64,000 nucleotides of DNA from Williamsia sp. (GTDB lineage: Bacteria > Bacteroidota > Bacteroidia > Chitinophagales > Chitinophagaceae), in assembly GCA_015069695.1 (NCBI GenBank), contig JADCRZ010000026.1, forward strand, positions 26,246-90,245, read 5' to 3'. The position numbers and the translations under genes were made by a program. This document shows, piece after piece, positions 31,805 through 41,511 of this stretch. Below the pieces are notes generated by a model that ran no database searches, had not been told where the DNA came from, and worked only from the letters and a program-made list of their open reading frames with translations. How positions within the stretch are numbered: the first letter of the stretch is position 1; every line of letters begins with the position of its first letter.

Positions 31805-32750
31805 TTATCTGCATCATCATAAGGATTTTCCTGAACTTCTACGCATTCTGGAAGATGAAACCGGAATACAAGCCGGATTGATCGAGAAGGATTACTGGAT
31901 CATGCATGTTTTGCATGGATTGAAAAAGCAAGGTTTTGAATTCCATTTAAAAGGCGGCACTTCGTTATCCAAGGGGTACAAGATCATCGACCGCTTTTCG
32001 GAAGACATCGATATATACATCAAGCCGCCGTCAGGAAGAAACGTCAATGAAAACCCCCGAAGCACCAAAATCAATAGCGTTCAATCGAGAAAAGACTTCT
32101 ATGACTGGCTGGCCGAAGAAATAAAGATTGATGGCATAGTAAAGGCGGAACGCGACCATGCTTTCGACGACCCGAAATATTACAGAAGCGGGGGGATCAG
32201 GCTGGTTTATGAAAGTTCCACTGGCTCGATAGCGGGCGTCAAAGAGGGTATCCTGCTAGAAGTGGGGTTTGATACCGTTACACCTGGCAATACGCTCACA
32301 ATAAGTTCCTGGGCATATGACAGGGCAGTCGGCGTCACCGCCCTCTCTTTTTTAGATAACAGGGCAAAAGATATTTCCTGTTATCATCCAGGATACACTT
32401 TTGTCGAAAAGCTCCAGACCATTGCAACGAAGTTCAGGCAGGAACAAAGCGATGGTGTCAAACGGCCTAACCTTATGAGGCAGTACTACGATGTCTGCAG
32501 CTTGTTGAACGATCCTCTGGTTCAGGAATTCATCGGGACTGAAGAATACAAAGTTCATAAGCAGGAAAGATTTCCTCCCGCTGATTTGGTTGTTCCTATA
32601 GCCGAAAACGAAGCTTTTTTGCTTGGTGCGCCTGAATTAAGGGCTGAGTTTAAGAAAAGATACAAAGAAACCGCCGCACTTTACTACAAAGGACAACCCG
32701 ATTTCAATGAATTGCTCAATAGGCTAAAAGAATATGTTGATAGATTATAA
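31794..32750 (+). CDS. AbiEii/AbiGii-family nucleotidyltransferase toxin
   Basis: The ATG at 31794 (MSLNYLHHHKDF) overlaps the antitoxin end and gives 318 residues. The nucleotidyltransferase core has KGGTSLSKGY at about 53-62 and the metal-binding SEDIDIY at about 69-75, followed by helical AbiEii features (VEKLQTIATKFRQ, PNLMRQYYDVCSLL). AbiEii-type toxins transfer nucleotides to targets such as tRNA and stop growth, giving phage defence and element stability. Both genes are intact. Confidence 0.9.
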   Translation: MSLNYLHHHKDFPELLRILEDETGIQAGLIEKDYWIMHVLHGLKKQGFEFHLKGGTSLSKGYKIIDRFSEDIDIYIKPPSGRNVNENPRSTKINSVQSRKDFYDWLAEEIKIDGIVKAERDHAFDDPKYYRSGGIRLVYESSTGSIAGVKEGILLEVGFDTVTPGNTLTISSWAYDRAVGVTALSFLDNRAKDISCYHPGYTFVEKLQTIATKFRQEQSDGVKRPNLMRQYYDVCSLLNDPLVQEFIGTEEYKVHKQERFPPADLVVPIAENEAFLLGAPELRAEFKKRYKETAALYYKGQPDFNELLNRLKEYVDRL

Positions 32751-32964
32751 GCTGGGTTATCCGGGAGAATTAATAAAAAGATCTTCAATCCTTGCATATT
32801 AAAAGCTTCTGCCTGTTTAGACTTTGCAATACTCCTTCATGGCTTTTATCTATTATATACCGTTTTATTTAAGGTCAACTTCAGTTTGCTAAGTGTTGAA
32901 TCAAGATTAGTATAACAATCATCAGAGGCATGTTTTCAAAATCATCTTCCTAAGCAACAACGAA

Positions 32965-33180
32965 TTGATGGAAAGGGAATTAATGAAGGAATCCATCCTA
33001 GATAATGACAAGCTAGAACAAGCATACATCATCATGTCGAGAATTATCCGAGATCATGGGAGCAAGTATCTTCTTGTCTTCCAGCGGCTGCATGAAGAAA
33101 AGCTGACGAGAAAACAACAACAGAATTTAACGCAAATCGCTTTACAAGCAGCAGCAAAGCCGTTAGAATGTGAAATGTGA
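32965..33180 (+). CDS. Uncharacterised 71-aa protein
   Basis: A short, charged, wholly helical protein (KLEQAYIIMSRIIRDHGSKY, RLHEEKLTRKQQQNLTQIAL). No family is recognised. It lies between the AbiE pair and the DUF6538 integrase, with residue composition consistent with a real gene. The start may be the ATG at 32965 or one of the in-frame methionines just after it. Confidence 0.45.
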   Translation: MMERELMKESILDNDKLEQAYIIMSRIIRDHGSKYLLVFQRLHEEKLTRKQQQNLTQIALQAAAKPLECEM

Positions 33181-33185
33181 TGCTG

Positions 33186-33428
33186 CACACAAAATTGAGT
33201 AGTGTTTTTCACACAAAAGAAAAGCTGGAATTCAATAAGCGCCTAAAAAGAAATATAAACATTCTATTGTGGAGAATGAAACATGCGCTCACCCCTTCCG
33301 CCAGTTTTACCCCCCTTGACTGGCATTTATCCCTTTAAACTGAAACATATTTTTGCGTTTTTCGCCCAGGCGCATTTGTTACTGTGTTTTAATTCCGGCT
33401 GTTTTCTCACACAAATCCTCACACAAAA
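33186..33428 (+). repeat. Four CACACAAA repeats before the DUF6538 integrase
   Basis: Copies lie at 33186-33194, 33210-33218, 33408-33415 and 33420-33428, in two pairs with the same orientation. They directly precede the integrase start and may be arm-type or attachment-site elements. Confidence 0.5.
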
Positions 33429-33440
33429 GCGGTTTTTGTC

Positions 33441-34721
33441 ATGAAACACCTGATAAAGATTAACGGTTATTTTTACTACAATCGGCGTGTTCCGAACGAA
33501 GTGCGCGACCTTGATCCACGCAACATCGTGCGGGTCTCCCTCAAAACTGAAAGCCGCGACCAAGCGCAGCGCAAGGCTGTCATTTTAAACGACCAGATCG
33601 AAAGCTACTGGCAAACGTTGCTGGACGACGGTATGCGCCATGACGACCGCCGGTTTGCAAGAACGATCTGTATCGCCCGGCAGATGGGTTTTTCTTACCA
33701 GCCTATGGCCAAGGTGGCAGCGTTACCTATCGAGGAACTGCTGGAACGTATTCTGGCTTTACGTGATGGTACGTCCAAGCAGGTCGAAGCCCTGCTCGGA
33801 GGAAGGCCGGAGCCCGAACTCTCCGTAAAAGCCGCTTTAGAAAAGTTTTGGGGATTTTCGAAGGAGCGCATGATGAACAAAACCCCGGATCAAATCCGGA
33901 AATGGAAAAATCCACGGATCAAAGCGGTGGAAAATTTCATCGCTGTCATCGGAAACAAAGACCTGAAAGCCATTACCAGAGAGGATATTTTGGCGTTCCG
34001 CGACTGGTGGCTGGGCCGCATCCAACAGGATGGCAAGAATCCGGGCAGCGCCAACAAAGATTTTATTCACTTCAAGAACGTCTTGGAGACCGTATCCGAC
34101 AACATGAAGCTGAGTCTGGATACTCCTTATCTGTTTAAAAAGATAGTCCTGAAAACCCGTTTTAAACAGACTCGCCGGCCATTCTCGACAGACCAGATCA
34201 TCAAAATTTTGGAAAGCGACAAGTTAAACAATCTCAATTCCGAAGCGAAGTGGTTTCTATACGCGGCGGCAGAAACCGGCGCACGTCCCTCTGAAATTGT
34301 GGGTTTGTTACCTGAAGACATTAAATTGAATGCTGATATACCTCATATTTGCATCATGGATCGAAAAGAGAGAACTCTTAAAACACCACATAGCCAGAGG
34401 ACAATTCCCCTCATTGGCTATGCGCTGGAAGCATTCCAGAATATGCCGCACGGCTTTCCCCGATATCGAGATAAACCGGATAACCTTACCAACGCCGTAA
34501 ATCAGTTCCTGAGACAAAATGACCTATTGCCTTCGGATCAACATAGCACCTATTCGTTTAGGCATAGTTTTCAGGACAGAATTTTGAGCGTGAACATGCC
34601 AGATCGTATTCAGGCAGAATTAATGGGGCATAAATTTGGCAGGCCTGTTTATGGGGATGGAGCATCACTGCTGCAAAAATCAGAATGGTTGCACAAAATA
34701 CAAGTGAAATGTAGTTCTTAA
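33441..34721 (+). CDS. Second tyrosine recombinase, DUF6538 integrase type
   Basis: This 426-residue integrase begins with the DUF6538 N-terminal domain (INGYFYYNRRVPNEVRDLDP and RVSLKTESRDQAQRKA). A SAM-like core-binding domain follows, then a catalytic domain with box I TGARPSEIVGL, the second-arginine motif TYSFRHSFQDRIL and the late motif LMGHKFGRPVYGDG containing the tyrosine nucleophile. All expected catalytic positions are present. It is far from both current element ends and in the opposite direction to the end-proximal integrase, so it is probably a relic of an earlier or nested element. This class is best known from Pseudomonadota. Confidence 0.88.
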   Translation: MKHLIKINGYFYYNRRVPNEVRDLDPRNIVRVSLKTESRDQAQRKAVILNDQIESYWQTLLDDGMRHDDRRFARTICIARQMGFSYQPMAKVAALPIEELLERILALRDGTSKQVEALLGGRPEPELSVKAALEKFWGFSKERMMNKTPDQIRKWKNPRIKAVENFIAVIGNKDLKAITREDILAFRDWWLGRIQQDGKNPGSANKDFIHFKNVLETVSDNMKLSLDTPYLFKKIVLKTRFKQTRRPFSTDQIIKILESDKLNNLNSEAKWFLYAAAETGARPSEIVGLLPEDIKLNADIPHICIMDRKERTLKTPHSQRTIPLIGYALEAFQNMPHGFPRYRDKPDNLTNAVNQFLRQNDLLPSDQHSTYSFRHSFQDRILSVNMPDRIQAELMGHKFGRPVYGDGASLLQKSEWLHKIQVKCSS

Positions 34722-35448
34722 TTTGTAATACTGAATTACTCCTATCCCGAGCCGGCTTCCATTTTCGAGTTCTTACCCTTTGTTTTTGCCTGAATTATTT
34801 TGAGGCTTTTCGAAGCGATGCCCCTAGTCTTGTCCCCTACTGCAAATTACAAAACACGATGCCATACTGGCGTCCAAAAAACAATGTTCCATTTCAAGAT
34901 TTGAATTGCTGCCAACTCTGACATAAATAGTTTTGGCCGCTTATACCTTTAAGATAAGTGGCCAAAACTGGTTTAATCTGTGTAATTGATACCCAGGGAC
35001 ATCGTCGTCAGACAAGCAAAAAGTCATCCAATCTGCTTTTGCGAATTTGAATTTTCTAAGATCAAGCGCTTTCCGACGAGAAATACATTCGGCTTTGCAG
35101 GACGTTTTAAATAAGGGTCTCCTCAAGTAATGTCAGTGATTCCAGTGAGCGCGTCCATAGCGACGGCCATTGATCAAGATTTTGTGGTGCTTGTCGATTG
35201 ACACTCTCTCTATCATTTGATCAGATTTCATGACGTGGCAAAATCCGTTCTCTGTGGTTGATCTGTGACAAATGCATTTCACATAAACGTCTAGCGTTTT
35301 TTCCGTTCTCATAAATTAGGAAATACTGACGGCAACATAAATGCCAATAAGTTTTAAAGCCAAAAGCTCGAGTTCTGCTTATCTTTCAAATCAAGTTATC
35401 TGTATATTCTAGGGTGGACGCACCTTTGTATGGAAGAATAGTTCATTT
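34722..35448. other. Gene-free stretch between integrase and Z1 operon
   Basis: About 730 bp holding a strong inverted repeat (34929-34969) and AT-rich sequence. A weak 61-codon frame at 34941-35126 on the reverse strand, partly inside the inverted repeat, is not convincing. The composition change here suggests a junction between element modules. Confidence 0.45.
34929..34969. repeat. 16-bp inverted repeat
   Basis: AGTTTTGGCCGCTTAT (34929-34944) pairs with ATAAGTGGCCAAAACT (34954-34969) with a single G-T wobble and a 9-nt loop. No T-tract follows on either strand, so a simple terminator is doubtful. Confidence 0.6.
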
Positions 35449-35910
35449 TTATCTTACCTCGATCTTGCACTTATTTAATATATTTCTAGGAAAACTATTT
35501 TTCCCTATTTTATGTCCAAGAGTTCCGTCGGAACCTTTAACGGAATATTCTTTATTGGGAACACGAGCTGCACTGATCCATTCAACTTCATCCAGACAGT
35601 CGTTTAAGATAATTTTCAACTCCTCATAGTTTAAGCATACCACCCCATCTTCCCCACAGACCAACAAGATAAAAACGTCGTCCATCGACAACTTCATCTT
35701 TTCAATTTCTGCCTGGTGTTTTTTTAGCATGCTAAATCGCCATGGCGACATTCTTTTTGTGGAATGTTTGATGTAAAGCCCAACTTTATCATTTAACACG
35801 TATGACGCGTTACTTGATGTTGTAAAACAGGCGATATAAAGTGGGGTTTTACTTTCGTGAATAAGTCTTGAAAAAACAACGCCATGATAAAAGTCGAATT
35901 CCTTTATCAT
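35449..35910 (-). CDS. Small protein of the MTase/ATPase/Z1 operon
   Basis: This 153-residue soluble protein overlaps the Z1 gene by 4 bp (ATGA). It contains FDFYHGVVFSRLIHES, VGLYIKHSTKRMSPWRFSM, FILLVCGEDGVVCLNYEEL and a C-terminal GTLGHKIGKNSFPRNIL. The alternation of beta strands with conserved-looking Lys, Glu and Asp could fit a small nuclease fold. No catalytic motif is certain and I recognise no named family. By position it would be the nuclease or specificity partner of the operon. Confidence 0.65.
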   Translation of the reverse strand: MIKEFDFYHGVVFSRLIHESKTPLYIACFTTSSNASYVLNDKVGLYIKHSTKRMSPWRFSMLKKHQAEIEKMKLSMDDVFILLVCGEDGVVCLNYEELKIILNDCLDEVEWISAARVPNKEYSVKGSDGTLGHKIGKNSFPRNILNKCKIEVR

Positions 35911-37769
35911 TTCGGTGAAGTTTTCAAAAATCTGACGTTTCCTTCGTATTTATAAAAGATTCGAGCTTTATTAGATTCATTGTACAAAACATTTATGTGG
36001 TGGACTGCGTCTGGGTATTTATCCTTTTCGAGTTCTCGATTACCAATAAAGCCTCTACTACGTGTGATAGTGGCCTTATCCAACTCGCCTAATTTATCTT
36101 TATAACCAGCGATAGACTTTGGCAAATGAACTGCCACCGAAGAGTTTCCTGTGGGGAGAAAACTTTCGATGAAGTTTATTAAGTAGTCTGGAAATACTTC
36201 TTGACCCAAAAAATGGGATAACTTTTTGATTTTTTGAATTGGTGATTCAGTCCCCTTGATTATGCCCGTGATTGCGACCTCATCTAGGTCAAAAATTGCA
36301 AAGCTCATCTCTCCTCTGTCAACTGCAACGTTTGTTTTATCTATGCTATTGCTAGCTACGGCAGTGATTCTATCACCATCTAGCCAAACAGGAGAGGTCT
36401 CGCTTTGTTTTCTCGACTCTAATGAAAGGCGATGAAAAATAAAACATTTTTGCCAGTCTAGATACAAGGATTTAGGTATAGTCAGTTCAAAATATTTAAG
36501 ATAACTATTTCTACTGCCAAACATCCTCGCGCGTTGAATATAAGTATCCTGCTGCAATTTATGTTGAACATCCCTAGTAAAAAACATTGAAAGAAGATTG
36601 TTGAAAGTAACACCTCTTGAAACAATATTTCCCCCAATTATAACAGTGAAAGGAGCTGTTGGATCGGTTGCAGTTCTATTATCGGCTGCATTCACTTCCT
36701 TATCACTATTCATTACCACCAAATTGTTCCTGTCGCAATTAACAATGATGTATTTTATAATTTGGTTTTCATGTCCGGGGTAGCGGGCCTTCGCTATCTC
36801 CCAAATGCGGAGGTAGTATTTTTGGTGATTTGTGTTATTTTCATCCTTCAAGGCTTCGAATACCTTTACAATTAGCTTATAATCAACGACGTGATCAGCT
36901 TTTTTACCACTTGTATGGATTAATAAAGAATAATTTTTTTCTTCTTCATTAATGCTCGAATTTAGATAGGAAGCATTTACCATGAAGCTGAAAAGAGTCT
37001 CTCTTATATACTTTGGATTATCGCCATGATCAGGTAAAAAAGTAAGCGTATAAGGTAAATTACTTAAATCAATTGGAAAAAATACATCTTGACCGGTATA
37101 ATTTTGGTGTGCTGGAAAATCAACCCAATGTTCGTTTTGATTTTGATGCGTTTTATTTAAATCCAATCTCGCTGGTGTCGCTGTTACACCAATATATATT
37201 CCGTCTTTTCCGATTATATCCTCTGTAAGTTTATTAATTTTACTTTTTTCACGTTTGTTTATTTTAGAATTCGGAGTCGCATAGTCAGCCTCATCATCAA
37301 TAATTACTATTTCTCTCTTCTTGTTTAATTTGTTTATTAGTTTCTGGAGGTCTTTGGAATTTTTTTTGCAAAAGATTACCCATTGGTGCTCCCCTATCTT
37401 TATTTCAGGCGATAGTATTTCATTGAACTTTTTTGGTGAAGGCGACAATCCAGATCGTTGAAATCTGTCGAGATTCTGCCCTAACAGTTGGACGCTGTCA
37501 TTCAAAAGCACTACAATTATTTTAAAGTTTTCGTCTAACAATTTAGCTGTTAGCGCAATCATCATTTCAGTTTTCCCACTCTGAGGTTCGCCGTAGATTA
37601 CAAAAGATTTTTTATTCTTTTTGATATTCTCAATTGCATCGTTAACAACGGACTCAATACGGCCAGTTTCTTGTTTGCTCGCAACTAACTTGGCTAACCG
37701 TCGCTCATAACGGTTGTTACTTGCTGTTTGCTCTTTTAATCCAGGTAAATTAAGCATAGATGGTGTCAT
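35907..37769 (-). CDS. Superfamily 2 helicase with Z1 domain
   Basis: This 620-residue protein has Walker A YGEPQSGKTEMM near residues 59-70, a DEAD box within VIIDDEADYATP near 156-167 and motif III GVTATPARL. The Z1 region follows, with FTVIIGGNIVSRGVTFNNLL and a downstream RMFGSR arginine motif. Z1 is known from helicases found with methyltransferases and MutL/MORC-type GHKL ATPases in predicted restriction-modification systems (Iyer, Abhiman and Aravind, 2008). It starts 5 bp after the ATPase stop and overlaps the 153-aa gene. Confidence 0.88.
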   Translation of the reverse strand: MTPSMLNLPGLKEQTASNNRYERRLAKLVASKQETGRIESVVNDAIENIKKNKKSFVIYGEPQSGKTEMMIALTAKLLDENFKIIVVLLNDSVQLLGQNLDRFQRSGLSPSPKKFNEILSPEIKIGEHQWVIFCKKNSKDLQKLINKLNKKREIVIIDDEADYATPNSKINKREKSKINKLTEDIIGKDGIYIGVTATPARLDLNKTHQNQNEHWVDFPAHQNYTGQDVFFPIDLSNLPYTLTFLPDHGDNPKYIRETLFSFMVNASYLNSSINEEEKNYSLLIHTSGKKADHVVDYKLIVKVFEALKDENNTNHQKYYLRIWEIAKARYPGHENQIIKYIIVNCDRNNLVVMNSDKEVNAADNRTATDPTAPFTVIIGGNIVSRGVTFNNLLSMFFTRDVQHKLQQDTYIQRARMFGSRNSYLKYFELTIPKSLYLDWQKCFIFHRLSLESRKQSETSPVWLDGDRITAVASNSIDKTNVAVDRGEMSFAIFDLDEVAITGIIKGTESPIQKIKKLSHFLGQEVFPDYLINFIESFLPTGNSSVAVHLPKSIAGYKDKLGELDKATITRSRGFIGNRELEKDKYPDAVHHINVLYNESNKARIFYKYEGNVRFLKTSPK

Positions 37770-37774
37770 TTCGG

Positions 37775-40240
37775 TTAAGGTTTACTGAAAGCCTCAATAA
37801 AAATATCTCTAAACTCAAACGGTATACTTGCGTCTGTTGATATTTGGTTTATTTGAGACATTATTATTGCAGGAGTATTTTGCAAGCTAAGCTCATCGTT
37901 TTCAAATGAAATGAAATTTGGCACTATTGTTTTTAGACTTAAAATGTATGTTCTTATTTGTTCTGATGTAATGTTTTTAAGGGCTGGATATCTGGCCTTC
38001 AGAACCATTCGTATCGCAGTTACATTTGGTTTTTCATTATCATCCCTTATTAGCTCGTAGGCTGTTTCCAAAATTTCTTTAACTGGACCTTGTTCAACTG
38101 TAGAATTTTTAAGATCCTCAATCCATTGCGAGGTTTCGATAACAGTATGACAGTGTTCAAAAAGAGCTCGTAGCTTCATCAAGCCTAATTGTTTTGGGCC
38201 AGCAAGTAATATCAATGTCCAAAGGTCTTGTGCTTTGATCAAATTTACTTTTAAGTTTTTTGCTTCCTTGTTGATTGCGGAGTCAGGATCATCAGCTCCC
38301 TGAAATCCAATTGCTACTATTACCGCATAATCTGCTTGATAGTCTCTTCTGTGACGATCCACGCCAGATATATGGGCCGTCGCAGCCATAATCCGTTCTT
38401 TTGATGTACTTTTTGCGTCATAAGTAAGTGAATAGCTTTCCCGTGAGCCTTTGTGTTCAAGATACGCAACTGCCTTGCCATCGGGCTTGCCATTACCTCC
38501 TATAGGGATGGTTTCAAAACCTATCGATGAAAATGACTTTGTCACAGAGTCTTCTAGCCCATCTGGATCATTCAACGTTGCCCTTAGTAAAGAGGCTACT
38601 GCTGGAGCATTTTGTTTGTCGCTAAATGTAAGCTCCCTTAAAATTCGGTCGCGGCGGTATATAATTTCTTTTATATCATCCTCATTTACACCTTGTTCGA
38701 CTAACGATACTTCTGTCAGAATTTCCGCTAGCGCAAAAAGTTCAAATGGTAGTGGATTTTTTACATCCTCTATGAAATTTGCAAAGAACGGATGCATTAA
38801 ATTTATATGAGCAATTCTGGTCGTAAGATCAAGTTTAGCGATAGGGTCTTCCGGGTTCAATGCTACCCATTTAACATCTTTAATCATACCCGCCTTGCTC
38901 GACAGGTCATCTTCAAGGCCCTTAATTATAGCTTCCTTTTGGAATATATCAAGATTATTAGGTATTGTGGTAAGGATTAAATTTCCAATTTCTCCAGCAA
39001 AAAATTTCCGTGCAGCCACGAGTATTGGCCGTCTAGAAAGACCAGAAGATGCATTAGCAATTTTATAAGAAGCTAGCCGGAGTCGTTCTTCAGTTTCAAT
39101 TTGATTAAAGTAATACTCTTTTGCTTCTGTAAATTTTCTTTGAACGTATCGTTTCATGTCCTCAAACGGTGGCGACTCCTTAATATTCTCTCTTGTAGAC
39201 GTAATATAATCATCTAGATCATCTGCATGTACTGTAATTCGGATTCTGTTGAATACCCCATGAGAAAGCGCAGTCATGCCTGGAAGCGTCGCTTCAAGAT
39301 TCACAAGACGTCCGCGTATCATCAAAAATATTCCGTTACTTCGGCCCCAGTCTTCCGATTTGCCTTTTACTAATGAATCCTTGTAAAGATCAACTCGACC
39401 TACAACATTTTTTAAGTTAGGCATATCAACGCAAGATTGCCCTTTGTAAACACCTAATGTATATTCGGCATTTTTTTCTACAACTTTGTCATCTTCGCCA
39501 AAAACCCACGACTGCAAAATTTCGGTTTTCTCTTTTGTCGAGGAAATCTCATTTCCATTAAAGTATAACTTAAAACTTGGATTTAATGGTAAAGCAGTTG
39601 AAAGAATCCATTTTAACCTACCTTCTTGGATTTCCGCCGCTTTAGGTTTCAAATTCGTCATTATAGTAAATGTCCAGGTTGTAGCGGAAGCCGGTCCCCA
39701 CATTTCAAAAGGAACGATACTTCTGCCATTAACAATAACATATGGCTCAATTAAATCTTTGGCTTCCTTTTCGGTAAGCTCAATCTCATCTAGAATTAAC
39801 TCTTCAGTCGATTTAGTTATGTTGCTATAGTCCATAGTGACGGCGTAGTAACCATCTACACTCTTGCATATGTAGGTCAGCTTATAAGTCAATATATATG
39901 TAGCAAGTTTCCCAATTCCGAATTTTCCTATTTGCAGTCGATCGCCATTTTTTCTTTCACCTTGTTTCGTAGACTCCCCGATGTTCCACAATGATTTTAA
40001 GCCTTTGCGATCCATTGAGTCACCATTATCACAAACCCAAAGTGTAGCCTTTTCTTTAAGTCTATCGGTTGGCACCGAAACAACAACTTTTGTCGCTTTC
40101 GCGTCATAAGAATTGCTAACGAGTTCTTCAAATGCCTTATTCGGACTGGAATAAAGCCCTCCTGAAAACAACTCAATAATCCTATAACTAATTTTTACAG
40201 GAATGTCGTCAATTCGTTTTCCAATCTTTTGAAAATCCAT
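37775..40240 (-). CDS. GHKL (Hsp90/MutL/MORC-type) ATPase of a restriction-like system
   Basis: This 821-residue protein carries the Bergerat ATP-binding fold at its N-terminus: motif N AFEELVSNSYDAKAT near residues 36-50, LWVCDNGDSMD near 67-77 and the lid GKFGIGKLATY near 105-115. An S5-like domain follows. The C-terminal half is long and mostly unassigned, with YSLTYDAKSTSKERI and RHRRDYQADYAVIVA. That pattern (Asp, then Lys, then a second acidic strand) is reminiscent of a PD-(D/E)XK nuclease core, so the cutting activity may be here. The gene's start codon overlaps the methyltransferase stop (TAATG). Confidence 0.85.
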   Translation of the reverse strand: MDFQKIGKRIDDIPVKISYRIIELFSGGLYSSPNKAFEELVSNSYDAKATKVVVSVPTDRLKEKATLWVCDNGDSMDRKGLKSLWNIGESTKQGERKNGDRLQIGKFGIGKLATYILTYKLTYICKSVDGYYAVTMDYSNITKSTEELILDEIELTEKEAKDLIEPYVIVNGRSIVPFEMWGPASATTWTFTIMTNLKPKAAEIQEGRLKWILSTALPLNPSFKLYFNGNEISSTKEKTEILQSWVFGEDDKVVEKNAEYTLGVYKGQSCVDMPNLKNVVGRVDLYKDSLVKGKSEDWGRSNGIFLMIRGRLVNLEATLPGMTALSHGVFNRIRITVHADDLDDYITSTRENIKESPPFEDMKRYVQRKFTEAKEYYFNQIETEERLRLASYKIANASSGLSRRPILVAARKFFAGEIGNLILTTIPNNLDIFQKEAIIKGLEDDLSSKAGMIKDVKWVALNPEDPIAKLDLTTRIAHINLMHPFFANFIEDVKNPLPFELFALAEILTEVSLVEQGVNEDDIKEIIYRRDRILRELTFSDKQNAPAVASLLRATLNDPDGLEDSVTKSFSSIGFETIPIGGNGKPDGKAVAYLEHKGSRESYSLTYDAKSTSKERIMAATAHISGVDRHRRDYQADYAVIVAIGFQGADDPDSAINKEAKNLKVNLIKAQDLWTLILLAGPKQLGLMKLRALFEHCHTVIETSQWIEDLKNSTVEQGPVKEILETAYELIRDDNEKPNVTAIRMVLKARYPALKNITSEQIRTYILSLKTIVPNFISFENDELSLQNTPAIIMSQINQISTDASIPFEFRDIFIEAFSKP

Positions 40241-41511
40241 TAGTACTTTTTTCTGGCTATGATGATAAATTCTTCAGGGTAAACCAGTTTTTTATTTATA
40301 CTGTTCAAGGTTGTAAATTTTCCGGTTTTTTCGTCTCGGATTGTTGGTATTAGCTTAAAAGGAATTTTACGCTTTATCACACTTTCAATCTCTAATCCCT
40401 GCATTGACAACATCTGGGCGAAGGCTTCAGCCGATTGAATCTTGACGCCCTTCATAGTCGTGTTTCCTACAACAAGGCAAACGACACCGCCTGGTTTCAA
40501 TATCCGATGCATTTCCTTCGACACTGAAAACATATCCTTGAAATAGTTTGCAACCTCTCCAGCACTTTTTTTACTAATAGGAGTAAGTTGGTCAATTATT
40601 TCCTTCGCAATTGGCACAGATGATTCAGTCTTTTTATTGTTCGAAAAAAAAGTTCCAATAAAATTTCGCCTAAAGGATGTTATATCAGAAATATACTCGA
40701 ACCAATAACCAGTCAGCTGATGAATATCAGCGTATTCGTAAGAAGTTACATATGGCGGGGAGGTTATGATAGCATTCGCGGAGCTGGATCGTATTTTAGT
40801 GGCCCGCGCGTCAGCTAATTTAATTTCACATTCTATATTTATGGCGTTGTTTTTAACAAGCTCGTCATAAAATTGCTTATTCTTTTTGGTCATTCTATTC
40901 ACTTGGGATGCAAATGACGTGAATGGTTCGTGAATAGTTTTGTTAGGGTCTATCTGCGGCTTTGTACTTGTTTGTAACCATCGTGAACAATTTTTTAGAA
41001 TGTTTGATAATGCACAAAGAAAGAAATCCCGAAACTGTTCATCCCTTAAGGTCAAAATTGTTTCATACAAAAATGATATTTTCTTTTTCTCCCAATGACG
41101 AAACCAATAATCTATTCGAGCGTGTCGAGCTTTGTTTAAAGGTTTCCTATGATCATATTTTTCTATTAGAGATTGAAGCTCAGAATACTGAATTTTTAAA
41201 ACTTCTGGGTCTAGGGCGTTAATTTTCGCACGTGTAATTAACTGAGCCACTGGATTAATATCTACACCTTCGGAGCGCCTACCATGAACTTTGCTTTCTA
41301 CTAAAGTTGTTCCACATCCCGCAAAGACGTCGACTATCTTGTCGCCCTCCACTGTATAGGTTTCAATAAGTTTTTTTACCAGCTGAGGTACGAATTTGGC
41401 AGGATATCGATGGTATCCGTGAGAAAGGTTGTCTGTAGATCTATTTTCAGAGAATGACCAGTCGTCGTTTACTGACGTCTCAAATTTTTCTAAAAAGGTT
41501 TGATGAGCCAT
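40240..41511 (-). CDS. DNA methyltransferase of the same operon
   Basis: This 423-residue enzyme has a YHRYPAKF motif at about 33-40, the S-adenosylmethionine loop VDVFAGCGTT at 60-69 with SEGVDINP following, and the catalytic motif TSPPY at about 250-254. Motif I precedes motif IV. TSPPY indicates amino-group methylation, N4-cytosine or N6-adenine. It is the first gene of a four-gene operon transcribed toward the element interior and would mark self DNA for the ATPase/helicase partners. The recognition sequence cannot be deduced. Confidence 0.9.
   Translation of the reverse strand: MAHQTFLEKFETSVNDDWSFSENRSTDNLSHGYHRYPAKFVPQLVKKLIETYTVEGDKIVDVFAGCGTTLVESKVHGRRSEGVDINPVAQLITRAKINALDPEVLKIQYSELQSLIEKYDHRKPLNKARHARIDYWFRHWEKKKISFLYETILTLRDEQFRDFFLCALSNILKNCSRWLQTSTKPQIDPNKTIHEPFTSFASQVNRMTKKNKQFYDELVKNNAINIECEIKLADARATKIRSSSANAIITSPPYVTSYEYADIHQLTGYWFEYISDITSFRRNFIGTFFSNNKKTESSVPIAKEIIDQLTPISKKSAGEVANYFKDMFSVSKEMHRILKPGGVVCLVVGNTTMKGVKIQSAEAFAQMLSMQGLEIESVIKRKIPFKLIPTIRDEKTGKFTTLNSINKKLVYPEEFIIIARKKY

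Noticed and set aside
34722..35448. A third copy of the tRNA-Leu repeat that would show two tandem elements
   Set aside because: I searched the gene-free junctions by eye for GGTGGAACTGGTAGACAC and found it only at the two outer ends.
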